Shown here one piece after another: positions 20,445 to 33,300 of a DNA stretch of 64,000 nt. Positions within the stretch are counted from its first letter, which is position 1, and every line of letters starts with the position of its first letter. The notes below the pieces were generated by a model. That model did not search any database. It saw only the letters and a list, made by a program, of their open reading frames with translations, and was not told where the DNA came from. This DNA is from Bugulina stolonifera (lineage: Eukaryota > Bryozoa > Gymnolaemata > Cheilostomatida > Bugulidae). The stretch covers positions 8,416,376-8,480,375 of the forward strand of contig OW285194.1 in assembly GCA_935421135.1 (NCBI GenBank), read 5' to 3'. The position numbers and the translations under genes are program-made.

Positions 20445-23400
20445 CTAGTAGAGTTTCTTTAGACGCTGAACCAGCCATTCTTCAGTGAGCTCTTCTAGAC
20501 ACCTCAGTTCAAACACCTACAAGTTAATAAAGAAATAATTCATATGGTTACCTACATTATGGTTCAGTTGCATACTACGTGTAAGACCCATTGGTAATTA
20601 TTTTCCACTTGAGAGTTGTCTACACTTTGGCTTGAGAAAAGAGTCCGCATGTTTAGACAATGCTACAGCTCTCTCAAGGTAGTCTCTGTTAACGATCCAA
20701 ACGGACGACTCATGGAAACTGTAAGAGAGGTGCCTCAAGCATCACAGATGAAAACTAACGAAGGAAGCCAAGCATTGTCATCCGTGACACATGCATACCA
20801 ACAAAGTTTGCATGTTTATTCATTATCGTATTTAGTTTTCACTTTTCAGTAGACGGTATTTATTAGCATCAGTAAAGGAAATTTCCTCCATTTCAGAAAA
20901 TTGGCCAGAATCAGCATCTTTGAAAAATCGGTAGATGTGAAAACTAATTTATTGGCTGATGTAGTGGTTGTAAAATTGGAAGCACCATTATTAACTAAGT
21001 GCTAAGTGTTACTAACCGCTAAGACACAGAGAAAGTTTAGATTACGTTTCACTGTTTATTCATACGATAACAATACTTTTGTTTATTTAGAATTCATTAA
21101 AAATTGAAATATTACTTTTTCTTACATTAGACAAATTTAAACTGAGTTGAATTCAATATGAAACTGAATTTAGAGTTTGCAACAATCACTGAAAACCATT
21201 GACTGACTGACTGAGTTACTGATTTGATGAAGGCACCTCATCCCTTATGAAGCTGAAATATCAACTATAATATCTACACTTGTTATGTTAATAGCTGATA
21301 AATTAATTTAAACTCATAGTCAATAAAAACTGGAAACTGTTAAAGTGAACCCTATATTTGAATCAAACTATTTCCTTTCATTTTGGGGACCATGTGACCA
21401 TATGATAAAACAAAAGATAACTTCACCAAATCTAATCAAGTAAACGGCACGTCTGCCGATGAGATAACTGTGTTGACCTCTCTAGTAACTAATAACATTC
21501 TCATATTTTATGCAGGCAACAAACTTCTATGAATACAATTTATATAGAATGTATGCACTCGCTAACTGATAACCAACCCCCTAAGACATTGTTTATATAG
21601 ACACAAACCACAAGTACATGAAGGTTTGTATACTAAGAAGTCGTCTTACCTTAGTCATACCAGTCTCTTTTACCAACTCAGTTTTACTGCCAGCATACAT
21701 CATATGTTGCTCTGGTTGACATCCTGTAATTACACAACAACATGCACGATGTCAAGTGTTCAATAATACATTGTTTACAAAACAAACCGGCAGATGTTAG
21801 AAGTGGGACAAACTACAAATTAACCCAATCTCATTCTAAACAGAGGTGATAGCTCCAACCATCATACGATTGCTGAAACTCTAAGAGTCATGACGGTCAA
21901 AATGATACCAGACTACATCATTCACATCATTAATAGTGACCAACTGAACTACAGTAAGTATTATACGGTTTACCATGGCAAGCCTAGAATAGCTTACCTT
22001 CAGGACTGATGTATACAAAACACATGGGATATGAGACTCTGCCGTCACTGTGCTCTTGTTTGAAACTGTAGACAAGGTACCTAGGCTGATGTTCAGAGAG
22101 ACTCTCTCTTACTTCATCTATGTCACAGTCCTAAGAACACAGTCATAGTACATATGGTTGCCATAGGGAATACTGAGGCACTAACATTCACTAAATACGT
22201 GATAAGAAATCTTCAGAAAATATGAGTTGTCTTCCCTTCATTTTGTAAGTTGTCCGCTCTCACCCCAAACCTCAACATATAGACGTTTCTTATCATGTAT
22301 TTAGTGACTGTTAATTCCTGAAATATTACATATGCCGGTGAAAAATAACATATTATTATTTACATTGTAGCTATGTGGTATTATGCAGGAGCTAAGATAC
22401 TGACTAAATTAACACTAATTATTGACCAGTAGGTAGATATATTTATAACTACACCTAATATTACATAATACAAGTAGTTAGCCCTCGAGTGGTACATTTT
22501 GTGGCTGATGAACTGAGGAGATAATTTATATGAAGGAAGTAATGCTAATGCTGTTAGGGGAGACAGCACTCTCAGGAAAAAGGGAGCTGAACGTGTGTCA
22601 GTAAACAAATCATATAATAACTCATATTCACTGCGAGGCAGAAGCGAAAACCGTGCTCTTAACTTATAATATTAAATACAGTAGATTGTTAGTACAATAA
22701 TGCCTGTATTCTTACAATAATAGCCTAGGTTCTCAACAAGATAAAACCTACCTCCAACTCTTCTTCTAACTTCACCATGAGGGCTTCTCTGTCAATCTTC
22801 ACTAAAATGAAAATGCGAAAGCTTCATAAAAAGTAGCCAAATGCTTGACAGCATAAAAGTACAGAGTATTTGTATCGAGTGTAGGGTTACTCAATATGCA
22901 TACAGCGTACTCGTAGTGTACTGTTTCAGTGTTTGACACCTCGTCAGTGCAGCTCAGAGATAGCTCTAAGACCACACCATCTTTGGCAATACTACATGTA
23001 GATATTTACAGCAAAAAATGTCTATATACGTACATGTGCTAGACCCTTAATGTAACATAAGTGAATAGTGTAAACATACCTATGCAGAAAATGTGCATAT
23101 ACACCGCATGCCATGGATGTAACAATGTATATTATATCATGTAAACTACAAATGCATACACGTATTTACATGGATATACAAAATTGTTGTTTTCTTATGT
23201 ATAGACCTACTGCTGCTGAAAAGGGCTATGTAACTCGACTTTGACACGAACCCTTATACACTAGATAGTGAGATACAATGTACCAGCTCTTAATCAAGAT
23301 CAAAAATAAAGGCATACTTACTGATTATGGCAGAGTTACTTTGAGATTTACGGAATCTAAACTTTGTTAGCAACTGCTTGAGAGCAGGATCTACCTGGCA

Positions 23401-24019
23401 TACACTCGTTGAAGTCTGAAAGAATTAGTGAAGTATTATTATAGACTGCGTAGACGTAGAGTTATTATCATGTTTACTAGTAACAGTACACTAGCCGGAA
23501 AATATAAAATGTAGTATCCGATGTCGGCGAGGTATCTAAGGAGTATATTGGTGACTTTTTACCGAATCTTCCAAACCCAAGCAGTGACATCTTATTTAAC
23601 AAAAGGACACCGCTATAAGCTTGGCAGGACACACATCGCACACAACGTATCTCATAGTAATAAAGTCACATCACTCCCGTGTATTTTGTCAACCATGTCA
23701 AGTCAAGTCAAGTCATGTCATGTTAAGGAATTTCATGTCATGACAAGTAATGTTAAGTCATGTCATGTCATGTCATATCAAGTGATGCCATGTCATGACA
23801 AGTAATGTCATGACACATAATGTCAAGTCCTGTCATGTCAAGTCATGACAAGTAATGTCATGTCATGACAAGTAATGTCATGTCATGACAAGTAATGTCA
23901 TGTCATGACAAGTAATGTCATGTAATACATTCTAGTTTTCAACCACTGCTAACTACCCGTAACACACCATATTCCCTCGCTGACACACTCTGATCATTTC
24001 ACGGTAGAACACTTACCAT
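20445..24019 (-). CDS. GMF: Glia maturation factor (GMF)
   Basis: The coding exons, 5' to 3' on the minus strand, are 24017-24019 (ATG only), 23322-23415, 22752-22801, 21998-22130, 21650-21723 and 20445-20516, giving 141 residues, the family's usual length. GMF is an ADF-homology (cofilin-fold) protein that binds Arp2/3, promotes debranching of actin networks and inhibits nucleation. Family signatures seen in order are KFRFRKS (near residue 20), IIMKID, EEELE, QPRYLVYSF, HSDGRVSYPMCFVYISP, QHMMYAGSKTELV, and the C-terminal LTEEWLVQRL. All splice sites are GT-AG and frame is kept throughout. The initiator ATG stands alone at the end of exon 1. Introns contain a GTCATG satellite (23697-23922) and a small MITE (22189-22306). 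It is divergent from ARID4, with 3.4 kb between the starts. The protein appears intact; vertebrate GMFB and GMFG are the relatives. Confidence 0.97.
22189..22306. mobile_element. 118-bp MITE in a GMF intron
   Basis: The left end CACTAAATACGTGATAAGAA is matched in inverted form by TTCTTATCATGTATTTAGTG at the right end, about 20 bp with one mismatch. The interior holds two AGTTGTC-type motifs. No clear target duplication is visible. Confidence 0.68.
23697..23922. repeat. GTCATG tandem repeat in GMF intron 1
   Basis: A degenerate array built on GTCATG/GTCAAG, settling into four near-perfect 20-bp units (AAGTAATGTCATGTCATGAC) at its right end. It forces an open frame of Ser/Cys/His residues at 23521-23805 that is not coding. 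The unit contains the palindrome TCATGA. Confidence 0.85.
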
Positions 24020-24304
24020 GTTGACACAGATTTGAATATAATTAATTCAATCAGTCCTCTACACTTCGTACAGATCTACAAACAAAAAGATTCACAACTC
24101 ATAACCATGTTATATTTCAGGCCTGCTATGCATCCTAAATATACTACCTAGCATCCTAAACTACACCTATAAGACACTGCTGGATAATGTAAATACCATA
24201 GTTATTCCTACTTGTTACCGTGAATCTGTGTGATCGTTATGCATTAGCTGATGTTTATTATAGTAATGCCTTCTTTGCTAAGTGTTCCTATGCTCTCTTG
24301 CACT

Positions 24305-24497
24305 ACTATTAGTGTCTTCGCGACCTCTTGACCAACCTGGGCCGCAAACAAAAATCCAAGGATGGCTGTCCGACCTAGGCCTAAAGGGCTATTGATCTAG
24401 GATTTTGCTTGACAGGAGAAAACCATCCCTAGCTCATCGGTAAAGCTGGGTATTTTGCACGAAAATGAGGATTTTGCTTTTGGCCCAGGCCGGTGTG
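24305..24497. mobile_element. 193-bp inverted-end repeat, copy 1
   Basis: It begins TATTAGTGTCTTCGCGACC and ends GGCCCAGGCCGGTGTG. Almost the same sequence is present in reverse orientation at 51919-52112 inside the TTC9 gene. Near the ends AACCTGGGCC faces GGCCCAGGCC as a subterminal inverted repeat. There are no pol III boxes and no coding frame. Confidence 0.75.
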
Positions 24498-24880
24498 TTC
24501 GCGCGTGTTCACAAATCCACCGACCAGTCAAACATGAGCATTTTGAAAATGCAGAAACCTCAAAGCAGAGAAACTCAGCTTAGGCAGATTGTACGCAGCT
24601 CTGAGGCCAGAAATATGCTCTACACAGTTAGTGTGGTGAAGACCCTGAATATATACTGCCTTATTGCAAGTTTGAACCATTAAATATAGTTTATTTCAAA
24701 TAATTTACCGAATCATATATTATGCATATTTTAGCAACCCAGTTTCCAATTGGGTGCCATTCATTCAGTACATACAACAATATATCAATACCCTAGATGA
24801 ACTGAGACCAGTGGCGCACCTAGATTGACATAAGATTGTCGGAAATTTGTCCTATGCAATGGAAACGGTATTTTAGTTAA

Positions 24881-25003
24881 GGAGCAGTCATGGCCTAGGG
24901 ATTACAGCTCCACACTTTAATGTGAGAGATCCAGAGTCCATTCCTGTCAAAGTCATTGGTGGTCTTAGAAAAAACATTCAGCCTTTACATGTGCCTGTGT
25001 CAC
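24881..25003 (+). mobile_element. tRNA-derived SINE, copy 2
   Basis: The head GGAGCAGTCATGGCCTAGGG contains an A-box-like TGGCCTAGGG. About 40 bases on, CCAGAGTCCATTCC stands where a B box is expected. The body (ACATTCAGCCTTTACATG and TGCCTGTGTCAC) aligns with the minus-strand copy at 4190-4316. Confidence 0.7.
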
Positions 25004-26445
25004 ATAGCCTGAGCTTCTTTACCTGAGATTAATGATGGAAAGCAAAACTGGTAAGTTGAATAAAAAATATTTTATGATTTGACAGTTGGAAGAAATGCAG
25101 CAATGTTGAAAATGCTGTAAGTTATAAAGTCAACCATTCTACACTAATAAGGTAAATCAAACAATAATTATAAGGAATTGAAATAGCTCAAATTAAAATT
25201 TGATTTAAAATTATAAATAAACAATAGGCTGATAGTACCTTGAAGATGAGAAAAATGATAATTACCCAACATCAAATCTTTTTACAAAATAAAATATTTT
25301 CAATTTCAAACAATAGTCGTTTGAAATTGATATAAAAGTTGAACCCAGAAAGGTCCCAGAGTCAAACCATCAGATAGATTAGCAACATCAGAAGAGCTGA
25401 TACTGCTGCTGTTACTGAAAACCAGCAAATAATTATCAAGGCCCATAAAAGAGCTAATACTATGGAGGTTCCAACATTAGAATTGCCCTATTTAAGACCT
25501 ATACATATCAAAATCGCCCATTCAGACTTCGAGGTCTGACCCGATCTCAAGAGCTTCACAGACTCCAATTAGCTGCCCAATGTAACTAAACCGATATTTG
25601 AAGCAGTACTGTCTTTGGATTGCACTGATACCTTCTTGTATCCTCCTAATGCTATACTAGTTTGTTCTACTGAGGATTTTTTAAGCACATTATAATATGG
25701 GCTCAGTCTAGTTCAGGCCCAACCAGACTCGACTTCAGTATGAAGGAAATTTACCATACATGAAGGCTCTCCATTTTGCCATACTCTTCAGGTGCTTGTG
25801 GGCTTCTAATAAGTTACTATATATAAAGTCTTGCGTTGTTTACTGCCAACATACATATCACAAGTTTTTTTCTATTGGAAGTGGGACCACAGTCCAATCT
25901 CCTGGCTTCCTGACACCGTAACTAGGACCCACAATATCCATACATGTCACGCGGGAAGATGCAGATCTACATCTGTACCTTGTGAGAGATAGCCCTTCTA
26001 CCTCTCGGTCTAGCTAAACATTTTTCTGTGCAAGTAGGCTAGCTATGGCTCCACCATACACTTCATTTACCGAAGTCGGGTAGGCTAACCGTAGATCTGC
26101 GTAGCCGTGAGTGAGATGTTGCATTCCTCCAGCAACTAAGCTGGAATTAGAGCTGTACCATAAGTACATGCTGTAGCCTACAACTATACTCTGCCAAACC
26201 AAACACCAATATTAATACACCTCATTTTTCTACAAATAGGATTTTACTATGGCTATAAAGGTCTCACAGCAGTAATTGCTCCAACTATGATTATTTTCTC
26301 TACATGTATTTACTGTGAAGGCAACTAGGATATCATCCTTAAAAGCGATTGAAAGGTGCAAAATAACAAATAATCATTGTAATGTGATAATCTAATGTAA
26401 GTCGAGCACTCTCAAGCAGTTATAACTATCCTATCCATCTATCCA

Positions 26446-26471
26446 TTATAATAATAATAATAATAATAATA
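26446..26471. repeat. (ATA)n microsatellite
   Basis: About eight ATA/TAA units in an AT-rich intergenic stretch. Confidence 0.8.
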
Positions 26472-27386
26472 AAAATATAATTACAATAAATAGATGAGCT
26501 AATCACCATTATCAGTATAATGATAATTGTGACTAGAACATCAGATATTGATTATTTTTCATTTTACACCTACATGTACCCATATATATTGATAATGGAT
26601 AGTTGGACTTGATAGCATAGGATGGTTATAGCAAGTAATACAATATGTAGATATATGATTTAGATTTAGATTAGACAGTAAGTTATAGCTAGCCTACTTG
26701 ACGGCCATAGTGATTTATTTCAATACACTGTATTTACATAAACAATGCTCTAAACTTCCAATTTTATATAAATGCTGAAGTGATACTGGAGTATTACAAC
26801 TGGTGGACAACAAAGTAAAAGTGTCACTCTCTTCTCTATTCTATAGCAATTGGTAGAAACAAATTTGTTTAACCAGGTAGCGGAAATAAGTACACCCACT
26901 TTCGGCAGCGGTTAGCTGCAGAAAAGAAGGTCTGATCAACTCCGTTTGATAGAGTTATCTCTGGTAAGTGTCGTTGCATTCACGAATTTCCAACGTGATA
27001 AATTTGGACTGCAGCAAGTAGTTTGATCCGCCCGGTTTGCTACCGTTTTACAAATGATCTCATACACAAACTAACACGATGCTTACTGGGTCAAAGACAA
27101 GACTATGGATAATCCAAATTTGAAAGCACGTGGCATTGACTTACGGAAAATTTTAGACTATGAATTAACGTTATAAACACTTCTCGCGTCAAAGACCATG
27201 TAAACATTGTTAAAAGAGATAAACTGCGGTGTTGCAAACCAAAAGCAACCACTCTTAGTATCATACTGCGACTTTCTTGGTAGTGAAACCGATCAGTCAT
27301 TCAATGGTCGCTATTGAACTATGATGACTAACTGTCTACTACGCCAGTGATCGACAGTGAAATTCTGGTGCTCAATACTTGGAGAA

Positions 27387-30300
27387 ATGGTATGAAATAT
27401 CATGTTTAATAATTCGCACTAAGTTGAATACTACATTACTATAAAGTTGTAGATACTGACAAAGTAGAAGTACCGTATCGTATGAGAAGGGTAGGTCAGG
27501 ATAAGATACTGAGTACCTATCCTGACTTCCCCTTCTCTACTCTCCTACTTAGACCTAGGTAACTCATCAAACTGCTCTCCTGTACCCGCAGGCTAATCTA
27601 CATGACTGTCATCTTTCAATCACCTATGGCTCATGGCTGTGCTATTGCATCTATTTGAATCAAACTTTGAAGTTTGCGAAACAAATACAATTTAGGGCCA
27701 TGTATTTAGATAGAGAAGATAATAAAGGAGAATGTGTATGCTCAATTAAAAACTGTTTCTCTCAAGTTTAGCTGGTATCTACACTCAAACACCGAATTGT
27801 TTCCCAATCTTAAAATATAGCTGTGTAAAATAGTACTAGTATTTAGTGTCACCTATTTTCAAACCATCAGCGGAGCTAAGACACATTTCGGACTAGGTTG
27901 TAAAAAACGCGGTCCTTTAAAATTTTGAATTGAATTGGCTCCCCTAGTTGATTTACTGGGTTTAGTAATCATTCTAATTGACATGTTTTATATTGTTAGT
28001 CTCAAACAGGAGGACCACCGTATCTCACACCAGGTACTGAAGTAAGTGCCAAATATAAAGGAGCATTCTGTGAAGCTAAGATCAAACGCTGTCAGAAATC
28101 TGTTAAGTGCAAGGTATGTAATGTTTATTAGTTGGTAATTTTAAATCTTGAATCGTGCCCTACAGGTTGCGCCTGAGGAGTTAGGTTCACATAATAAACC
28201 GGGGAAGAGTTCTTACAGAAAGTTAGTAAGCTTGGTCTCCTGATTTTTGCAAGAGTTGCTACTGTGAGATACATTGCCTATTAGCAAGCAATAATATGCA
28301 ACTGTCATATTCATTTTTCCAATGTTATAGGCCTACACTGTTTTATTGCATTCTACGTTAAAATAAGATCAAGATAAATTTAAAAGTTCATGAGTTCAAA
28401 TCTGCTCAATGTACCATTGGAAAGACCGCACATGCGTGGTCTTAATGATTCACTGTTTACCTGTATAGTGCTTGGTCTCGGCAGACACTACACCCTGGAT
28501 TCAAATCAAAATTTGGCTTTCTCATAGTTTTGTTATTAATTAGCTTGAGGTGGAAACTTTTTAAAATTCACGATTTTCTGTTGCCGATATAATTTATTGT
28601 TCAGCATATTAAGCAGTATGGATATTGAAGAATGTTTCATATCTATCACAATTATAGGTCTCACCTCGTGATGGGGGACCTCAAATCAGCGTAGCCGATG
28701 ATGCTGTTCAAGGAGAACTCAAGGTCAGTATTGATTACTTGGTTAGTCTATAATTCCAAATGTATGTCCAGTTTAAAAGGTAAGTTTTCCATTGACATGT
28801 ACAATGTGTATGAAGTTCTACATCGGCAGCCAATAAAATATTGTTAATAGTTTTGGAGCTGGCACCGCTATGTTATTTCCGGCCATCAGATGAAAGCAAT
28901 TTATTAATTATTACCAATGCTATCTTCAAGATAATATAATTGTAGATCGGAGGCTCGGTGAAAATAAGACAGCCAGACTCGGGTCAGATCATAGATGGGA
29001 CTATATCCCGTATTATAGACAGCAGTGTTTACACAGTCGGTAAGTAACCATAGGTCCACATGTACATACAAGCAGGCTATAAAATTATCTCGGCAAGATG
29101 ATCTCTATTAGCATAAATAAAAAGCATAACTTGTTGGTTTTGTTGAGTCACGTGTAAACGTGATCTTAAACGCAAAATTTGTAGATTTTCAGCTTTCTAG
29201 CCATTTTAGGCGACTAGTCTAATGATCACTATGTGAATGTAGCCTTAGGTCTTGGTCTTTACGTTTATAGTGTTTGATGACGGAGATGTGGCCACTCTAA
29301 AAAGAACTCAGATATGTCTGAAAGGGGACAAGCACTACATGGAGGGTGACACTCTGGACAGGTTACCTTTAACTAACCCAGAACACTTTAGCACACCGGT
29401 CAATCTACTCAAAAAAGAAAGAAGAAGGAGGTCTGGCTATGCCACTGCTCAGTCTAGGTACTCTCTCAGTGCACAGTCCACAAATTTATTGCAATTCTGC
29501 GTTACAAATAACATCTCGTGTTTATTCTGTAGATAGAACAAGATGGTGATCTCAGTTATAAACTACATGCAGCATATTTGCATGACTCAAATTATTATAT
29601 TTCGTAACCCACTTCATTGTAAAGGTCAGTGTTTTCCAGCTTGAGAGTAGCTGCGCAGGAAGTCAATGAGTGGCCATATTGGGGCTATCACAACTGATCC
29701 CATTGGTCAAACTTTTTAACTAATATTATCATTGTTTGCTATCAAAGGCCCAATCTGGCTCTTATTGACCCTGGTATACATGGAATTAACTTACCTCCGA
29801 GTTGTTTCACAAAGTTCTGTCCATTTAAAGCGAACTAGCTGTTGATTTCATGTTAGTAATAAACACAACTCACCACTTGTATTATCTACAGAATGCAAAA
29901 CAATTCAGGATATTTACAACAATGATCTAACTACGTAGCATTGGTAGTTGCGTGGCCTGAAGGAGTCGTGCTCTCATCGGCTGATTTATTATAACTATTA
30001 TAAATATGCTGGAGTTGGTATGCACTGATGGGAAACTATATTGTACAGTATTAAAAAGCTACAAGAATTTAGTTCTGTGACTTATGCTATCTACTTGCTT
30101 GTCTTCTTGGTACATTCAGTATCAAATACTGTAGTAGTTTGGATTTAGAATGGATTGATTCTAGGTCTAAAAACTTTCAGTCCGAAGTCAATAAGTCTAT
30201 GCATGCGCTGTTCAACGAATAGTGCAGTAGTTGCCGTCTTATGTTCTCTATTAACCAGAAAGCATCTTGTAGTATAACACCTTCATGTATTCAGCTATTA

Positions 30301-33300
30301 ATAATGTGTTCCTGCAGCGGTACCCTATCTGAAGATAGTGATATAGATGAAGAGGCAGCCAGTACCTCTCGTAGAATATCTCCCAGAGGTGCAACTAAAC
30401 CTTCTCTAGATGTCATTGGCAAAGTCTTGTCTCTAGAAGTTGGTGATAAGAGGAAATGGGCACCTGCTTTGGTTGTCAAGTCTTCACATGCCGAGATGGA
30501 TACAAAAGTTAAGGGAATGTTTACAGTCAAGTCCTTCAGAGATAATAAAGTGTGAGTTGGATTATGAGATGTTTTGTTGTAGTTATGTCCCTTACTTTAC
30601 ACGTAGGTCTCAACTCGATAATTGGCCATCACTAACACATGTACAATATGTAAACATGATATTGATTGGCTGTTTCTGTTTTAGATCCAATGTCACCGAG
30701 AGACAAGTTAAGGAATTTACTAAGGATCTTGTCAAGAACTATGCAGATGATAAACTTACTAGAGCTGGTATGAATCCTTGTATTATCATCAACTTAGATT
30801 TATTTCAGTTTAATTTAATTTTGTTGCGCAACAAAGAAATAACTCTACATAATATATTGAATATCATAAATACCGATAATGATCAAGCTCTAACATGGCA
30901 GTGGGTTGGTCTACCATAATATATAGTTCAATAACATAAAACAATTTAATAAAAAGACTGCGAGCGAATTTGATTTATAGAATTATTTTGCTCTAAATAT
31001 AGTAAGATATTCCATTTAAGCAGTTTTATGATTTGAGATTATATTATTACAGCGGTGGATAAAGCACTCAAGTATCTCAATACGCAGGAACTTCCTGCTT
31101 CCTGGAAGAAAGAGGAGTTACTCGGCCGGACAGAGCCTAGCAAACCAGCCACGCCCCTTCCTGCCAAACCTTCACTCAATGTGTCTGTCGACTCTGATGA
31201 GGAATCTGACAGCGTGAGTCATACTTCTCTATTATATTGTCGTTGAGTGGCACATGATGTCATCTATCTGACACCTGGGGTCAAGTGGTTCAGGCTTTAC
31301 CAAGCACTTTTTTCAAATTTTATATCCATTCATGTCTTGATTCTTTAGTTGTTTAGTTTAGTACTTCCATAAAAAAGTACTAATATGTTCAATATCTGGT
31401 TACTTGTCTCACATGTCTGGTGGTTAAAAGACTTTCTCCAAGTTTTTCCATTAATTTCTCATTGGACTTATCAGCCATTGTAAAATAATATACTAGTGTA
31501 TGTGTTTCGACAGCGTTATCTGCGGTCAGCATTATTTACACAGCTGAATATATTTGTGAAGTTGTGTGTCAGAAAGAGCTTGAACCATGGTAACAATGGA
31601 AAGTTGTGGGGTTGTTCAACTGTGAATGTTTTACATGTATCCGTCTTGCTGCTACTCCTATGACATCATTTCCTGTCTTTATAGTCGAGTGAAGATGAGG
31701 AGGAGAAGAGTGACATGTTTATTGCGCAACTCTACAAGTTTATGGATGACAGAAGTAGGTAACCTTTTAATGACCTTGGCAAATAATGAGTTTTAACATG
31801 TTGATACGAGGACTCTCATTGTATATCAATATGGAGTTGTCTTACCACATTGGCCAAACAACCTGGGATTACCTCCTCTTAAATCTTCCTCTAATTTCAT
31901 TAATTCTGCATATAGTTATGTTGTTGATCTTATTAGTTGTCTTCCCTCATATTTTAACTGCTTTAAATGCTCTGGCTGCTTCGTCAAATTATGTAAGGTT
32001 ATCAGCATATTTGAGCACCTCACACCATTCGGAGTTTTAAATCACTTGGCTTTAACCTTTAGTAGTATTTAATTTAAGCTAATTCATTTCATTATAAGAA
32101 ATGTGTGTATCACACAAGAGTTGGTGTTATTTAAATAGAGATTACTATAATGCTGTTAGGAAGAGCTTGTGTACATAATATTACATAATATAATCCTATG
32201 AGGGCCAGTTGTGTACAACAGTAACTACACTGTGCTGACTATCCATTGACAGGTACTCCTATAAATAAACCAGCACAACTCTATAGTAGAGACGTCAATC
32301 TCTCAAGACTCTACCAGAAAGTGAGAAGGTTTGGTGGATTTAACAAGGTCTCCGCAAGTGGTATGTTACCATGTAGTACTACACTTCTATACACTCACTA
32401 GTGGTATGTTACCTTGTAATATTACACCTCTATACAATCACTAGTGGTATGTTACCATGTAGTACTACACTTCTATAAACTCACTAGTGGTATGTTACCA
32501 TGTAGTACAACACCTCTATACACTCACTAGTGGTATGTTACCATGTAGTACTACACATCTATACACTCACTAGTGGTATGTTACCATGTAGCACTACACC
32601 GAAGTAAGCATATGTCATAATTTCTAGGCAAGTGGAAATATGTTGCCACTAAGCTCGGCTTTTCCGGAATCTCAGCAGGTACAGAAATGAAACTCTTGTA
32701 CAGGAGGTAAGAAACCTTCCTTTTCAGTTTCTGGATGATTTGATCTTAAGATGTCACCCCATAATTATTCATGTTATAAAAACTAGTAATCATGACTTTA
32801 GCTAACTACAGTGTCTGCAATATTGTAGGTATTTAGTAGCATTTGAAGAGTTCTATAAGAAGATGGGTGACACTCACATGTTTGAAATGTCAAGGTCACA
32901 AAGACATGCAACAGCAGGTGGTCGCAATGTGCTCCCTCCACGTGACAGAGAACCACAGCACTCTAGTACAACCGAGGTCAAGGTGAGGTTGTGTGCCTTG
33001 ATTCTCTGTACTATAGACTGTGTAACACACTCACTGTAGATGTGTCGTCAAGGATGAATTGGTGTAGCCTCGATTAATTATACTGCTAATAACACAGACA
33101 GAATTCACTTTGGGCTCTGCTGGGCATATGCATTTTTTTCTGAAGTCATAAAGTCATGATGTATGTGTTTACTTTTAAATGCATAATTATTCATTTTTGA
33201 CAATCAGGGTGCACAGATCAAATCTACTAAAGATACAACCAAACCAGGGACAAGCGCAGAGTCTAAGGCTGCCGCAGAGAGTAAGGTATCGCCTAGTACT

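Larger units (their letters stand above)
24020..27386. other. Intergenic between divergent GMF and ARID4
   Basis: Both promoters should lie here. Recognisable contents are the 193-bp inverted-repeat element (24305-24497), a SINE (24881-25003) and an (ATA)n run at 26446-26470. ORFs near 24465 and 26014 show no domain or splice support. I see no further gene. Confidence 0.55.

Noticed and set aside
23697..23922. CRISPR-like regular repeat
   Set aside because: Units are contiguous with no unique spacers, and the context is a eukaryotic intron; it is a simple satellite.
28460..28500. Possible tRNA or SINE head (GGATTCAAATC B-box-like motif)
   Set aside because: The A box is weak, no acceptor stem can be formed, and no second copy of the flanking sequence was found in the window.
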